Positions 49,701-59,852 of a stretch of DNA of 64,000 nt are shown in pieces; within the stretch, counting starts at the first letter, position 1; every line of letters begins with the position of its first letter. The DNA is taken from positions 8,367,603 to 8,431,602 of the forward strand of contig OZ026840.1 of the NCBI GenBank assembly GCA_964023205.1. Reading direction: 5' to 3'. The translations under genes were made by a program, and so were the position numbers. The stretch is from Lutraria lutraria (Eukaryota; Mollusca; Bivalvia; Venerida; Mactridae). The notes below the pieces were generated by a model. That model was not told the DNA's origin. It ran no database searches and saw only the letters and a list, made by a program, of their open reading frames with translations.

Positions 49701-52700
49701 TATTGCATGTACATAAAATACAACCCATTTTGTTACAACATGAATATTTCTGAAAAACAATGCTGTGAAAGAATTGCTAGTGGATTTAAAGTTTTGCCAG
49801 TTGGAATTTTGTGTCCTAGCAAAAAAATTGCAAGTGGCAGGAGAAGTTAAATTTGAGCCCAGAAAAATTGTTTAAAGTAAAAATCAGTAAACTTATATTT
49901 CCTGCTCTATTAGTATTGATCCTTTGAGTTATGTATTTATAATCAGTATACATGATATATTACATGACATTCTCAGAGTATTATACTTGCTATAATCAGT
50001 ATGTGATACATTACATGACATTCTCATAGTACTATACATGATATAATCAGTATATGTGATATATTACATGACATTCTCAGAGTATTATACATGATATAAT
50101 CAGTATATGTGATATATTACATGACATTCTCAGAGTATTATACATGATATAATCAGTATGTGATATATTACATGACATTCTCAGAATATTATACATGATA
50201 TAATCAGTATATGTGATATATATTACATGACAATCTCAGAGTATTATACATGATATAATCAGTATGTGATATATTACATGACATTCTCAGAGTATTATAC
50301 ATGATATGATCAGTATATGTGATATATTACATGACATTCTCAGAATATTATACATGATATAATCAGTATATGTGATATATTACATGACATTCTCAGAATA
50401 TTATACATGATATAATCAGTATATGTGATATATTACATGACATTATCAGAATATCATACATGATATAATCAGTATATGTGATATATTACATGACATTCTC
50501 AGAATATTATACATGATATAATCAGTATATGTGATATATTACATGACATTCTCAGATTATTATACATGATATAATCAGTATATGTGATATATTACATGAC
50601 ATTATCAGAATATCATACATGATATAATCAGTATATGTGATATATTACATGACATTCTCAGAATATTATACATGATATAATCAGTATATGTGATATATTA
50701 CATGACATTCTCAGAGTATTATACATGATATAATCAGTATATGTGATACATTACATGACATTCTCAGAGTATTATACATGATATAATCGGTATATGTGAT
50801 ATATTACATGACATTCTCAGAATATCATACATGATATAATCAGTATATGTGATATATTACATGACATTCTCAGAGTATTATACATGATATAATCAGTATG
50901 TGATATATTACATGACATTCTCAGAATATTATACATGATATAATCAGTATATGTGATATATTACATGACATTCTCAGAGTATTATACATGAAATAATCAG
51001 TATATGTGATATATTACATGACATTCTCAGAATATTATACATGATATAATCAGTATATGTGATATATTACATGACATTCTCAGAATATTATACATGATAT
51101 CATCAGTGTATGTGATATATTACATGACATTCTCAGAGTATTATACATGATATAATCAGTATATGTGATATATTACATGACATTCTCAGAGTATTATACA
51201 TGATATAATCAGTATATGTGATATATTACATGACATTCTCAGAATATTATACATGATATAATCAGTGATACATTACATGACATTCTCAGAGTATTATACA
51301 TTATATAATTTAGTTATGGTACATTCCTAAAATGACACTGAACATTACAATAATATATTATTATGTGTATTATATATAGTCACTTATAATAGTATTATAT
51401 TCACTATGATTCAGGAATGTAATATGGAAGAAGTTATAATAGTATTATATTCACTATGATTCAGGAATGTTATATGGAAGAAGTTATAACAGCATCCAGT
51501 AACATTGTTTTTTCTGGAGGTTGTCGTTCTAAAGCTGTAAGTGATTTATTCCACTAAAATATATAATGTGAACTCTTCACTTAGTAACATGGTCATTTTA
51601 TATCAGAAATTTCGGATAAAGTATGGTGTTCACCGGGGGTATAGGTGTTTATTGAACGCAGAGTCTTGTCATTTAAGGTAATTATATATGGGTTAAGTTA
51701 TGGTGTGTTATGTATTTTACCATCACAGGTCTGTTACTTTTGCCTGTGACACTTAAGCTAGTTGATGTGGGTAGCACATGACCTTGGTGCATACATTCAT
51801 ATGAACTATGTCATATGACATCAGGTTCCACAAATATATTATTTGTGAGAATCAACAAATTATCTTTTAAAAACAGGTATGCAGTGCTACATTGAATGGT
51901 AAACGTGCTTTAACTGATCAACTTGTGGCATGTTCAAGATGTTGTGATGAACCAGAGGTTAAAAATTCCAGTGCTACACGTAAATATGGTTTTACTTGAT
52001 TTTTTACATTGATTTGAAGACATCAAATTATCATCTATCCCAGAACAGAATGATTCCAGATTTGTTTTGAAAATGAACAACCACCATATTTTTCTTGACT
52101 TTAATGTTAGGTTATAAGTTCATTCATAAAATAGATAAAATATCAACAGAAATGAAAATTCCTCCCTGTAGACTCACCTGTAATGATGGCCCTTGCTTTA
52201 TTCTATAAAGTTTTGACAGAACTTGATAAAACTGAATATGCTAGATGTGTACAGCATATGCTCAATCCATTAATTTGTACATGTAGCAAGTCAAACAGTC
52301 TGCCAAATATATTTTACCAGTGCATTTACGGTATTTAGTATCTTAAGTTTTTTTTTTAAGGTGGATCGCAGGTTTCCTCCAGAAAAATGGTCATTTTTTT
52401 AGACGTCAACGTACAATAAAGAAATTTTGCATGAACAACTTTTAAGGTATTGGCTAACCCAGAAATGATATGTTCGAATGATATTTCCATGGAAACCGCT
52501 CAAAAGCGCCACCTTGGGGAGCGATATGTTTTTCGCGTTATTTCCTGTACTGCTGCGATAATATTGTGTATTAAGTTATGCAATTTACATAACTGCAAAG
52601 CTGGATCATTTACAAATCCGAAGAAGTCAGTAATGTTACATTTTGCTGCCATTAAATATTAAGAGACGTCGAGCGAACTCTGTAGGGGTGGCAATTTACA

Positions 52701-55700
52701 ATGCCAAAAAATGAGACATTTTTCTCTCAACCGCGTCAGTAGTGAAAAAACGGCCCGATTATTTTAAAAAAAAACCCAGATTTTTTGTACAATTTAGACA
52801 ACTTTAAAACAATAAAAAAATATGGTCACCGACTTCGTTTTCATGCGAATGAAACTTATCTAAACTTGGAAAAAGGCTTAAAACGTCAACATTTTTATAC
52901 AAGATCAACATGACGTTTTTAGTAGTTACTGACATAATTATTTTGGCTTAACGTCATGTCGATCTTGTATTTTATGGCAACCTTTTTAGCTTTTTTCCAT
53001 ATTTAAATAAGTTTCAATGTAGCGAAAACGAAGTCGGTGACCTTATGTTTTTATTTTTTTAAAGTCTTTCAGTCTTTCAAATTATTTTAAGAATCTCTAC
53101 TGAGTTTTAAAAAAAATTCATCGGAGCGTTTTTTCACTGTTGACGCAACTGAAAGAAAAATGTCTCATTTCTTGGCATTGTAAATTGCCACCCCTGCAGA
53201 AATCGCTTGACATCTTTTAAGATTTAATGACGGCGAAATGAAATATTATTGACTTTTTCGGATTTGTAAATGATTCAGCATTGTAGTTAAATAAATTGCA
53301 TAACTTAAAATACAAAATTATCGGAGCAATACAGAAAATAATGCGAAAATCAACGAAAAACATACCGGTCTGCTAGGTGGCCATTTTCTTCGGTTTCCAT
53401 GGAAATATCATTTGAATATATCATGTCTGCATGTCTAAAAAAATTACCATTTTTCTGGAGGAAACCTGGGATCCACCTTTAAGTTACATGGATAAAATAT
53501 GTATACATATATTTTAATAAAGAAGACTTAAAATCTTTTGCTAAATCTTCAGCTTATTTCTACAAATCTGTGGTCAGAGGTATTATATGCAGATAATACC
53601 TATAAACTTAAACTTTACAACCCTGTCACTCAATTTTTGGGATATTGGGATTTTGGCATCATTTTTTTGGTCTTTACAACGAACATACATACCTGCTTCT
53701 AGTTCTCCCATAAATAGGGTTAATCCAAATTCAACAAGCCAGTAACTGGCTTATTTATGCCAAACCTAGAAACTTTATAATAATAACAGAGTTGACTATT
53801 AGAAATAAGCTGCAGATAACAATACATGATACATTTTATCTTATTGAAATACATGACAGGACCAATGCACTAATTAAGTGAAGCCACAATCCTGGTTTGA
53901 CTAAGAAGAATATTATTGAAATTTTACACACTTTGTACTCATTGTTTCTTTCCCTCTCTTGTAGTTGGTAAACACTTCTGTAATGATAATTTATGCGGAC
54001 TTCGACCAACTCCCCGTAAGTACTGAGCAGAATATGTACTACAGTATAACCTGTGAACAAAGGCCATCCTTGGGAATGACAATATGTGGCCTTTATTGAC
54101 AGGTGGTCTTTATTAGGAGGTGACAGTTTGTTCTAATTAATCAAGGACAGTTTTTTAAAGAATGACCTTTATTCACAGGGTGGTTTTATTCAGAGGTGTC
54201 TGCTAACACAGGTTTAACTGTACATAATTATGTACTTTTTGTGCTTTTGTAAATGAATTGATGAGTAAACACCAAGTAAGTATATACTGAACACAACTTG
54301 TAGTACATGACTGTACTTACATTTATAACTTGTATTTTCCAAGAACCAGGAAAGCTATTGAAATCAGAGTTGGGTATAAATTCCCAGCAATGTATATAGG
54401 TCTTTGTTTCCCAGTTTGACTGTATCTTCCCTCAAACAGCCTCTGTCTGAGGCAGCTCTGAAATGGCCATAGCTGTTGAATGGGCTGTTAATTAACAGAT
54501 AAATAAATCAGATTCTTTTTAGTGCTTTTTGGTATTAAGATGGTCGCTAAGTACTGTATCACAGTATATTTCATCTGTTAAAGTTTCATGCAAATTTACA
54601 TAGATGTTTGTAAATGTTTTTACAGAAATAAATGGTTCACAGTTACATGAATGTTATGAATGTTCAGATATTACTGTAAATGAAGTGGACACATGTAACC
54701 ATGTAACGAAATGTGGGTATGATCAGGTGAGAAGCACAAACAAATATTATATCATTGTTCAATATATCTTCTGTAATGTGCTGTAATGTGAAAAAGGGAC
54801 CAATAGAAAGTTATATATTCAAAAAGCGTCAACATAGATTTCTGACAGATGAGATATCAATGTGGATATACCAATGTCAGTCTTGAGTTATCAGTGTATG
54901 GATATCATTGGAGAGGTATAAGTGCAGAGATATCTAAAGATGTCAGTGTAGAGATATCTAAAGATATCAGTGTAGATATATCAATGTTGTAATACCAATG
55001 TAAAGATATTAATATAGAGTTAATGTGTAAATTTCAACCTTGCCAGTGAATAGATATCAATGAAGAGATATCAATGCAAAAATATTAATGGAGATATATC
55101 AATATTAGGTATCAATGCAGGGATATCAGTGTAGAGATATCAGTGTAGAGATATCAGTATGTTATATCTGTGTAGAGATATAAATGTAGAGGCATAGTAC
55201 TGCGTTTAATAAAAAAGTAAATAACAAACAAATTATAAAAACAATGTTAACATAATAATTATTTATGACTTCAATCTTAATTCTATGGAATTAATAAAAT
55301 AAAAAAAATAAAATTTAGTATCTAATAATGATTTTTATGATATTAGAATAGATACCAGCCAATGCTTATTCATAAAATTATAATAAGTTAGATTTACATT
55401 TATTTGTATAGGTCAAGTACAGCAGTAGTTCATTAAACACTTATATCTACACATTACCTGTATGAACAAGAGATAAATCTGTTCAAACTGAATAGTCCAA
55501 GGGAGACAATCCTAGTTGAATAGAAAATTTCTTTAAATTGTTTTAATCAGTGAAAGTAAATTTATTTTATAGGTGTGTGGTTCATGGGCAAACTCTCACA
55601 GCGGTAGTGTCCGTTACTTCATGGGCTGTCAACCTAAAAATGTATTTATCAGTATATTTCAATAACTCATACATTTATTAAATATGCAGTTCATAGTAAA

Positions 55701-57553
55701 TATTGTGGATAAACTGAACTTATGAATGTAATAATTATTGTGGAGATAACTGTGAGCTGAAATTAAATATACTACCATCTGATGTTGAACATGAAGTCAC
55801 AATCATTTAGTGTCAAATTAATTACATGTATCATTATTGTCAAATGTATTATTAATAAGTGTTTAATGGATTGTTAACATTTCAGGCAATGTTACACATC
55901 TAGCAAACACCTACAGCACATCCTCTCCAAGGCAGATTTAACTATTACTTGAACCTCTCTAGAGCAACAGCCTCTCAACTACAACATAACTTTGCTACAC
56001 CCAAAAGGTGTTGCTTTACACTGTATTTTCATCAGACAAGAAATTTTAGAATTAATTTCTATTGCAGATATGTGTTGCAGCTACAAAGATTATGATTCAA
56101 GCCAATATAATAATTGGTAAACGAGAAGATACTCGACTGTGTAATGTATGCTGTGGAGATTCACTGTGTAATACAGGGCTATGTGTTCCCTTGTTAAGTA
56201 AGTTTACAATATCAGGCAAATCATACTACCACATTTGTTTGTTTTTGACCTAATATTCGTTTGTTCTTGACCCTAAATTTGTTTGTTCTTGACCTAATAT
56301 TAATTTTGTTTGTTCTTGACCCTACATTTGTTTGTTCTTGATCTATCATTTGTTTGTTCTTGACCTAATATTTGTTTGTTCTTGACCCTAAATTTGTTTG
56401 TTCTTGACCTAATATTTGTTTGTTCTTGACCCTACATTTGTTTGTTCTTGATCTATCATTTGTTTGTTCTTGGTCAAATATTTGTTTGTTCTTGACCTTA
56501 TATTTGTTTGATCATGATCTACCATTTGTTTAATTTGTTCTTGACCCTATATTTGTTTGTTCTTGACCCTATATTTGTTTGTTCTTGACCCTATATTTGT
56601 TTGTTATTGACCTTATATTTGTTTGTTATTGATCCAATATTTTTTCTTGATATATCATTTGTTTGTTCTTGACCAAACATTTGTTTGTTCTAGATTAACA
56701 AACATAAATCATAAGAAATACATCATTTTAGTATAATTTACAAACAAATACCATACTTTCTGGTATAAACTACAAACAAATACCATACTTTCTGGTATAA
56801 ACTACAAACAAATACCATACATTTTCGGATATAAACTACAAACAAATACCATACTTTCAGGTATAAACTACAAACAAATACCATACATTCTGGTATAAAC
56901 TACAAACAAATACCATACTTTCTGGTATAAACTACAAACAAATACCATACTTTCTGGTATAAACTACAAACAAATACCATACATTTTCGGATATAAACTA
57001 CAAACAAATACCATACTTTGGGTATAAACTACAAACAAATACCATACTTTCTGGTATAAACTACAAACAAATACCATACTTTCTGGTATAAACTACAAAC
57101 AAATACCATTCTTTCTGGTATAAACTACAAACAAATACCATACATTTTCGGGTATAAACTACAAACAAATACCATACTTTCTGGTATAAACTACAAACAA
57201 ATACCATACATTTTCGGGTATAAACTACAAACAAATACCATACTTTCTGGTATAAACTACAAACAAATACCATACTTTCTGGTATAAACTACAAACAAAT
57301 ACCATACTTTCTGGTATAAACTACAAACAAATACCATACATTCTGGTATAAACTACAAACAAATACCATACTTTCTGGTATAAACTACAAACAAATACCA
57401 TTCTTTGAGCTCTCATTCTTGTACATTTGCTCCGTTCTTATGTAACCACATGTATAAGTAAATAAATGTTCAATGATTTTCTTTTCAGAAAAGTTACAGA
57501 CATTAAACAAAGGAGGAAAGTTGGATATTAATACACTGACTTACATTCCATAA
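43774..57553 (+). CDS. Secreted two-domain Ly6/uPAR (LU) protein, ten exons
   Basis: Ten exons (10, 39, 80, 72, 103, 51, 101, 69, 130 and 65 coding bases) join in phase to 239 residues and TAA. The N terminus (MANFFFAVFVASVVEIS) looks like a signal peptide. Domain 1 runs from LECRVCTNAVSLDDC to HFCNDNLCG, domain 2 from LHECYECSDITVNEVDTC to LCNVCCGDSLCNTGLC. Each has the C-x2-C start, a C-C pair and the C-N-x-x-L-C or L-C-N type ending of three-finger LU domains. No hydrophobic C terminus is seen, so secretion rather than a GPI anchor is inferred. LU proteins are cell-surface or secreted binders; the ligand cannot be told. The two domains share intron positions and phases (0, 0, 1), which points to duplication. 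Exon 1 is the least certain part. Confidence 0.82.
43938..47470. repeat. 44/46-bp palindrome-rich minisatellite, about 78 copies
   Basis: The unit is GGTATATTATACATGTACAA, CTGTTGTACCAGGTATTTGA, CCAT. It contains nested small palindromes: GTACAAC-T-GTTGTAC, ACCATGGT, TACATGTA. Blocks about 44720-45870 and 45874-47030 are tandem copies 1,154 bp apart, including shared rare variants (ACTATGGTATAGTATACATG, TACAAATGTTGTACC). The many ORFs on both strands are artefacts. Confidence 0.96.
47598..47636 (+). CDS. LU gene exon 2: signal peptide core
   Basis: The acceptor is TTTTTATTACAG and the donor GATCA|GTAAGT, phase 1 in and out. The peptide FFFAVFVASVVEI is strongly hydrophobic. A second possible acceptor, CTTTGCAG, lies inside the exon. 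Confidence 0.65.
47703..49116. repeat. 40-bp minisatellite, about 35 copies
   Basis: The unit is AACTTGATACAGTACAGATA followed by TTACCACTTTTTGTACATAT. A variant with TTAATTAATACTGTACAG recurs about 200 bp apart (48793 and 48992), a five-unit block duplication. Confidence 0.95.
49117..49221 (-). mobile_element. Pogo-type MITE family D fragment
   Basis: It ends ATTCACAGGTTTGACTG|TA and contains AAAATGTGGCCTTTACT. The left inverted repeat is missing, cut off at the edge of the 40-bp array. Confidence 0.6.
49352..49431 (+). CDS. LU gene exon 3: start of LU domain 1
   Basis: The acceptor is TTGTTATTCAG and the donor AACGAG|GTAAAA, phase 1 in, phase 0 out. The peptide is SLECRVCTNAVSLDDC then TETRICQQNE, with the C-x2-C opening. 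Confidence 0.85.
49563..49861. mobile_element. hAT-like MITE with short inverted ends
   Basis: The ends are AGGGCTCGAAATTAAC and GTTAAATTTGAGCCC. Near both ends the motif CTAGC/GCTAGT recurs (ACACTAGCAAAATGCTAGTG, TCCTAGCAAAAAAATTGCAA). No clear target duplication is seen. Confidence 0.55.
49939..51305. repeat. 53-bp minisatellite, about 26 copies
   Basis: The unit is TATACATGATATAATCAGTA, TATGTGATATATTACATGAC, ATTCTCAGAGTAT (or GAATAT). Copies are 53 bp apart (for example 50080 and 50133); some lack TAT or add AT. Confidence 0.96.
51384..51483 (+). repeat. 50-bp tandem duplication covering the exon 4 acceptor
   Basis: TTATAATAGTATTATATTCA, CTATGATTCAGGAATGTNAT, ATGGAAGAAG occurs at 51384 and 51434. 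Both copies contain GATTCAG|GAATGT. Using the first would read into TGA after 14 codons; only the second opens into exon 4. Confidence 0.92.
51465..51536 (+). CDS. LU gene exon 4
   Basis: The acceptor is ACTATGATTCAG and the donor AAAGCT|GTAAGT, phase 0 at both ends. The peptide is ECYMEEVITASSNIVFSGGC then RSKA. Confidence 0.85.
51877..51979 (+). CDS. LU gene exon 5
   Basis: The acceptor is TTTTAAAAACAG and the donor CTACAC|GTAAAT, phase 0 in, phase 1 out. The peptide is VCSATLNGKRALTDQLVACS then RCCDEPEVKNSSAT, with the C-C pair. Confidence 0.85.
51980..52357. other. Intronic spacer
   Basis: Nothing recognised. Confidence 0.4.
52358..53482. mobile_element. Long foldback element (about 1.1 kb)
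   Basis: The ends AAGGTGGATCGCAGGTTTCC and its inverse GGAAACCTGGGATCCACCTT are followed by inverted similarity along almost the whole length: ATTTCCATGGAAACC at both ends, AATTTACAATGCCAA and its inverse, and the centre ATACAAGATCAACATGACGT / ACGTCATGTCGATCTTGTAT. TTAA at both borders might be the target site. The 70-codon ORF in the left arm is part of the repeat. Confidence 0.85.
53483..53964. other. Intronic spacer
   Basis: Nothing recognised. Confidence 0.4.
53965..54015 (+). CDS. LU gene exon 6: end of LU domain 1
   Basis: The acceptor is CCCTCTCTTGTAG and the donor CTCCCC|GTAAGT, phase 1 in and out. The peptide is LGKHFCNDNLCGLRPTP. C-N-D-N-L-C is the typical LU ending. Confidence 0.88.
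54042..54220 (+). mobile_element. Pogo-type MITE family D, copy 3
   Basis: The left end is TA|CAGTATAACCTGTGAAC and the right end ACACAGGTTTAACTG|TA. It starts 26 bp after the exon 6 donor. Confidence 0.8.
54221..54625. other. Intronic spacer
   Basis: Nothing recognised. Confidence 0.4.
54626..54726 (+). CDS. LU gene exon 7: start of LU domain 2
   Basis: The acceptor is ATGTTTTTACAG and the donor GATCAG|GTGAGA, phase 1 in, phase 0 out. The peptide is QINGSQLHECYECSDITVNE then VDTCNHVTKCGYDQ. Confidence 0.88.
54727..55572. other. Intron with a degenerate GATATCA repeat
   Basis: 54839-55195 is a loose array of AGATATCAGTGTAGAGATAT-like units of 12-20 bases. The rest is AT-rich with nothing recognised. 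Confidence 0.6.
55573..55641 (+). CDS. LU gene exon 8
   Basis: The acceptor is ATTTTATAG and the donor AAAAAT|GTATTT, phase 0 at both ends. The peptide is VCGSWANSHSGSVRYFMGCQ then PKN. It matches exon 4 in position within the domain. Confidence 0.85.
55912..56023 (-). mobile_element. Pogo-type MITE family C, truncated copy
   Basis: It has CCTCTCTAGAGCAACAGCCT and ends GGTGTTGCTTTACACTG|TA. The left end is shortened. It ends 44 bp before exon 9. Confidence 0.6.
56068..56197 (+). CDS. LU gene exon 9: end of LU domain 2
   Basis: The acceptor is TTTCTATTGCAG and the donor TTGTTAA|GTAAGT, phase 0 in, phase 1 out. The peptide includes ICVAATKIMIQANIIIGKRE and LCNVCCGDSLCNTGLC. Confidence 0.88.
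56205..56700. repeat. 24-bp minisatellite, about 20 copies
   Basis: The unit is TTTGTTTGTTCTTGACCTAA followed by TATT, with variants GATCTATCA and GACCCTATA. Confidence 0.9.
56735..57408. repeat. 32-bp minisatellite, about 21 copies
   Basis: The unit is ATACCATACTTTCTGGTATA followed by AACTACAAACAA, with a variant CATACATTTTCGGGTATAAA. Its ACAAACAAAT is complementary to ATTTGTTTGT of the neighbouring array. ORFs on the minus strand are artefacts. Confidence 0.94.
57489..57553 (+). CDS. LU gene exon 10: C terminus
   Basis: The acceptor is GATTTTCTTTTCAG, phase 1 in, stop TAA at 57551-57553. The peptide is KKLQTLNKGGKLDINTLTYI then P: hydrophilic, with no membrane or GPI signal. Confidence 0.82.
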
Positions 57554-57587
57554 TAAAATCTGCTTCATTGTCATTGAAGTCAATAAA
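57552..57587 (+). terminator. Polyadenylation hexamers of the LU gene
   Basis: AATAAA occurs at 57552-57557, overlapping the stop codon TAA, and at 57582-57587. The second is the likelier signal, giving a 3' UTR of only about 50 bases. Confidence 0.55.
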
Positions 57588-59375
57588 GTTTATGTATCTC
57601 CTTAATTAAGATATGTTTTTGAATTTTTATATATTTCTTGTCTGATCTTTCTCAGTGATTTGACTGCAATTATGCTAATACTTATTTTTCTGTATATTGT
57701 GCAGTTTTTATTCCTGTAGTGTATGTTCTCGGTCATGTGCTTGTGGTTAAGTAGTCTTTAAAAAAAAATCCCTTCATAATCTAATAGAATAACAAATGAC
57801 TCCTTTCAAACCCAATACCAGTTATCTCCACCCCAATATTTGAAAGGGGGTCACCCCGTTAAACCCACTACCGCTGTCACCCAAATGTAACATTGCTTCC
57901 GGCACTCCTGATGCCATCTGGTTTTGGCCAAAATTTAAACAAGTGACCAAATCTTGACCACAGGGGCATCAATGTTTTAAAATCTTAATAGAGAACCACC
58001 CAAAGATCATTCCTGCGAAGTTTGTTCAAAATTAGCTTTTGTGTTTCAAAGGAGATTTCATTTAAAACATCTGTTGAGTGGACATGCCACACAACAATAA
58101 AGTCAGGACAATAAAAAGAAACACGACACAGAATATAAGCATTTAATGTAAAATGAATAAAGAGTTGATCAATTTAGTTTTTACACACAATATCAAAATG
58201 ACAAGAATTCAAATATTTGTAAACAATGAAATAATCTATGAAGAAATTAAAGCGTATTACATAACTCAGTATAAGTTCACATAAATTGTATTACAATTAA
58301 GGGTTGGGTGAAATGTAACATGGCCGAGGTAACGGTATGTGTGAAACTTTATCATTTGTTTGTTGGCTAAGTTGAAAAACCTTTATTTGCATAAAACAAT
58401 TAACTATTAACAGACTGTACTGGACAATTGAAACAAGATAAAAAAGTGAAGAAAATAAATACTAACTATCACAGAAAGAAATGCAGAAATGTCTAACAAC
58501 CCAAAAACTACAACTACATTAAAAAACATCACAGAATAACCTCATAAAATCTCAATTTAATTAAGATGTATGCAAATATCAATACTGCATAATTATACCA
58601 AAATCCTCAGATTTTGTTCTAACAAGATTTCACAGATAAATCTGTTTATATTAATTGGCATTGCCTTGTATAGTATATTAAATATCTTTGTACTCATGTA
58701 TGTATTATAACAGAGGCTCATAAGGAAGAGTGAGCAGGCACAACTGTGTCGCCACATTAAATAAAGTCGTTATTTACTTACGTACATTTTGTATATTTCT
58801 TCACATTTTAGAGCTAAGAATTAATAAAATAAATTGCGTAATTATTAATCATGAATATGATTCAAAACATACAAAATGTTGTAATGTAAATTCCACAATG
58901 TTATGATACACAATAAAAAATCTGCAAGTGTATCACATGTCAATAAAAAAAATTAATAAATAAATGTGTATATATCCAAGGACTTAATATGTGTTCACAC
59001 ATGACTTGTATATAAGTCCCTGATGTATCAAAATCTAAATGTGTTTTAATATTCTTGTTATCATAAAATCCCTATTGTATCGGAGTCAAAAAACAACAAA
59101 TAATTATATACCATTGCATTAATAAAATCATTGATCATTTAATCAACTTGCGTACAGAAACTGAAAAGTAAGTCATTATCTGAAACGTTACATTAAACAT
59201 CAACATTTTCAATGAAGGCGACATCTTACAATACCACACTAAATGCTGTTCTTTCTCTAGGTACATACCTGCCTTTATTTCATTGTTACCTTTGATACAT
59301 GACCATTTTGAGGAGTTTAAACAACAGTAAACACCAGAATATAACAAGACTCAACTAAACATTATATACAATGTA
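57588..59375. other. Intergenic / 3' UTR region between convergent genes
   Basis: AT-rich, with no gene recognised. Part is likely 3' UTR of the adenylate kinase gene (minus strand); TTTATT (AATAAA on the minus strand) occurs for example near 59275, but the true site cannot be chosen. Confidence 0.4.
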
Positions 59376-59562
59376 CAGCCAAACCTGTGAGCAAAGCCCA
59401 CACTTTGGAAATTTAAGACAAAATGTGGCCTTTATTGACAGGACTGGTGGATTTAATTTGGAGGTAATTTTGTTCTAAATAATCAGTGATAGTAATTAAA
59501 AGAATGGCCTTTATTGGCAGGTAGCATTTATTAGGAGGTGGCTGCTAACACAGGTTTGACTG
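59376..59562 (+). mobile_element. Pogo-type MITE family D, copy 4
   Basis: The left end is TA|CAGCCAAACCTGTGAGC and the right end ACACAGGTTTGACTG. It lies about 220 bp downstream of the adenylate kinase stop codon, possibly within its 3' UTR. Confidence 0.8.
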
Positions 59563-59780
59563 TTCATGTTTATCTCTAAATAACTTTTAATTGATTAATT
59601 CTGCAGGAAGTAGAAGTTGAAATTGTTGTTAAATAACCATTCTACCAAACACCCAACACTCACAACAATAGTAGATTAACACAATCACATGAACCATGAG
59701 AAGCAGGGGTTGTTAAATATACTGACAGGTGACATCTAGAAAAGTTAACAATAATGATGTTATACAGTTCTTCCGTATCT

Positions 59781-59852
59781 TCACCATGATTTGCTGTTCA
59801 TAAAATTTTGCACTTGTATGAACACATCGTCCACTGCACTTTCTGCAGGTAT
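59781..59852 (-). CDS. AK1: Adenylate kinase, terminal exon
   Basis: On the minus strand the acceptor is TGTGTTACAG; the peptide [20 protein letters not shown] then KSW ends at TGA (59783-59781). It matches the AK1 tail A-E-G-S-V-D-S-V-F in position. Confidence 0.9.
   Translation of the reverse strand: MPAESAVDDVFIQVQNFMNSKSW

Noticed and set aside
52450..52662. 70-codon ORF
   Set aside because: It lies wholly within one arm of the foldback element at 52358-53482.
57061..57273. Repetitive minus-strand ORF (CSLYQK-type units)
   Set aside because: Translation of the 32-bp array.
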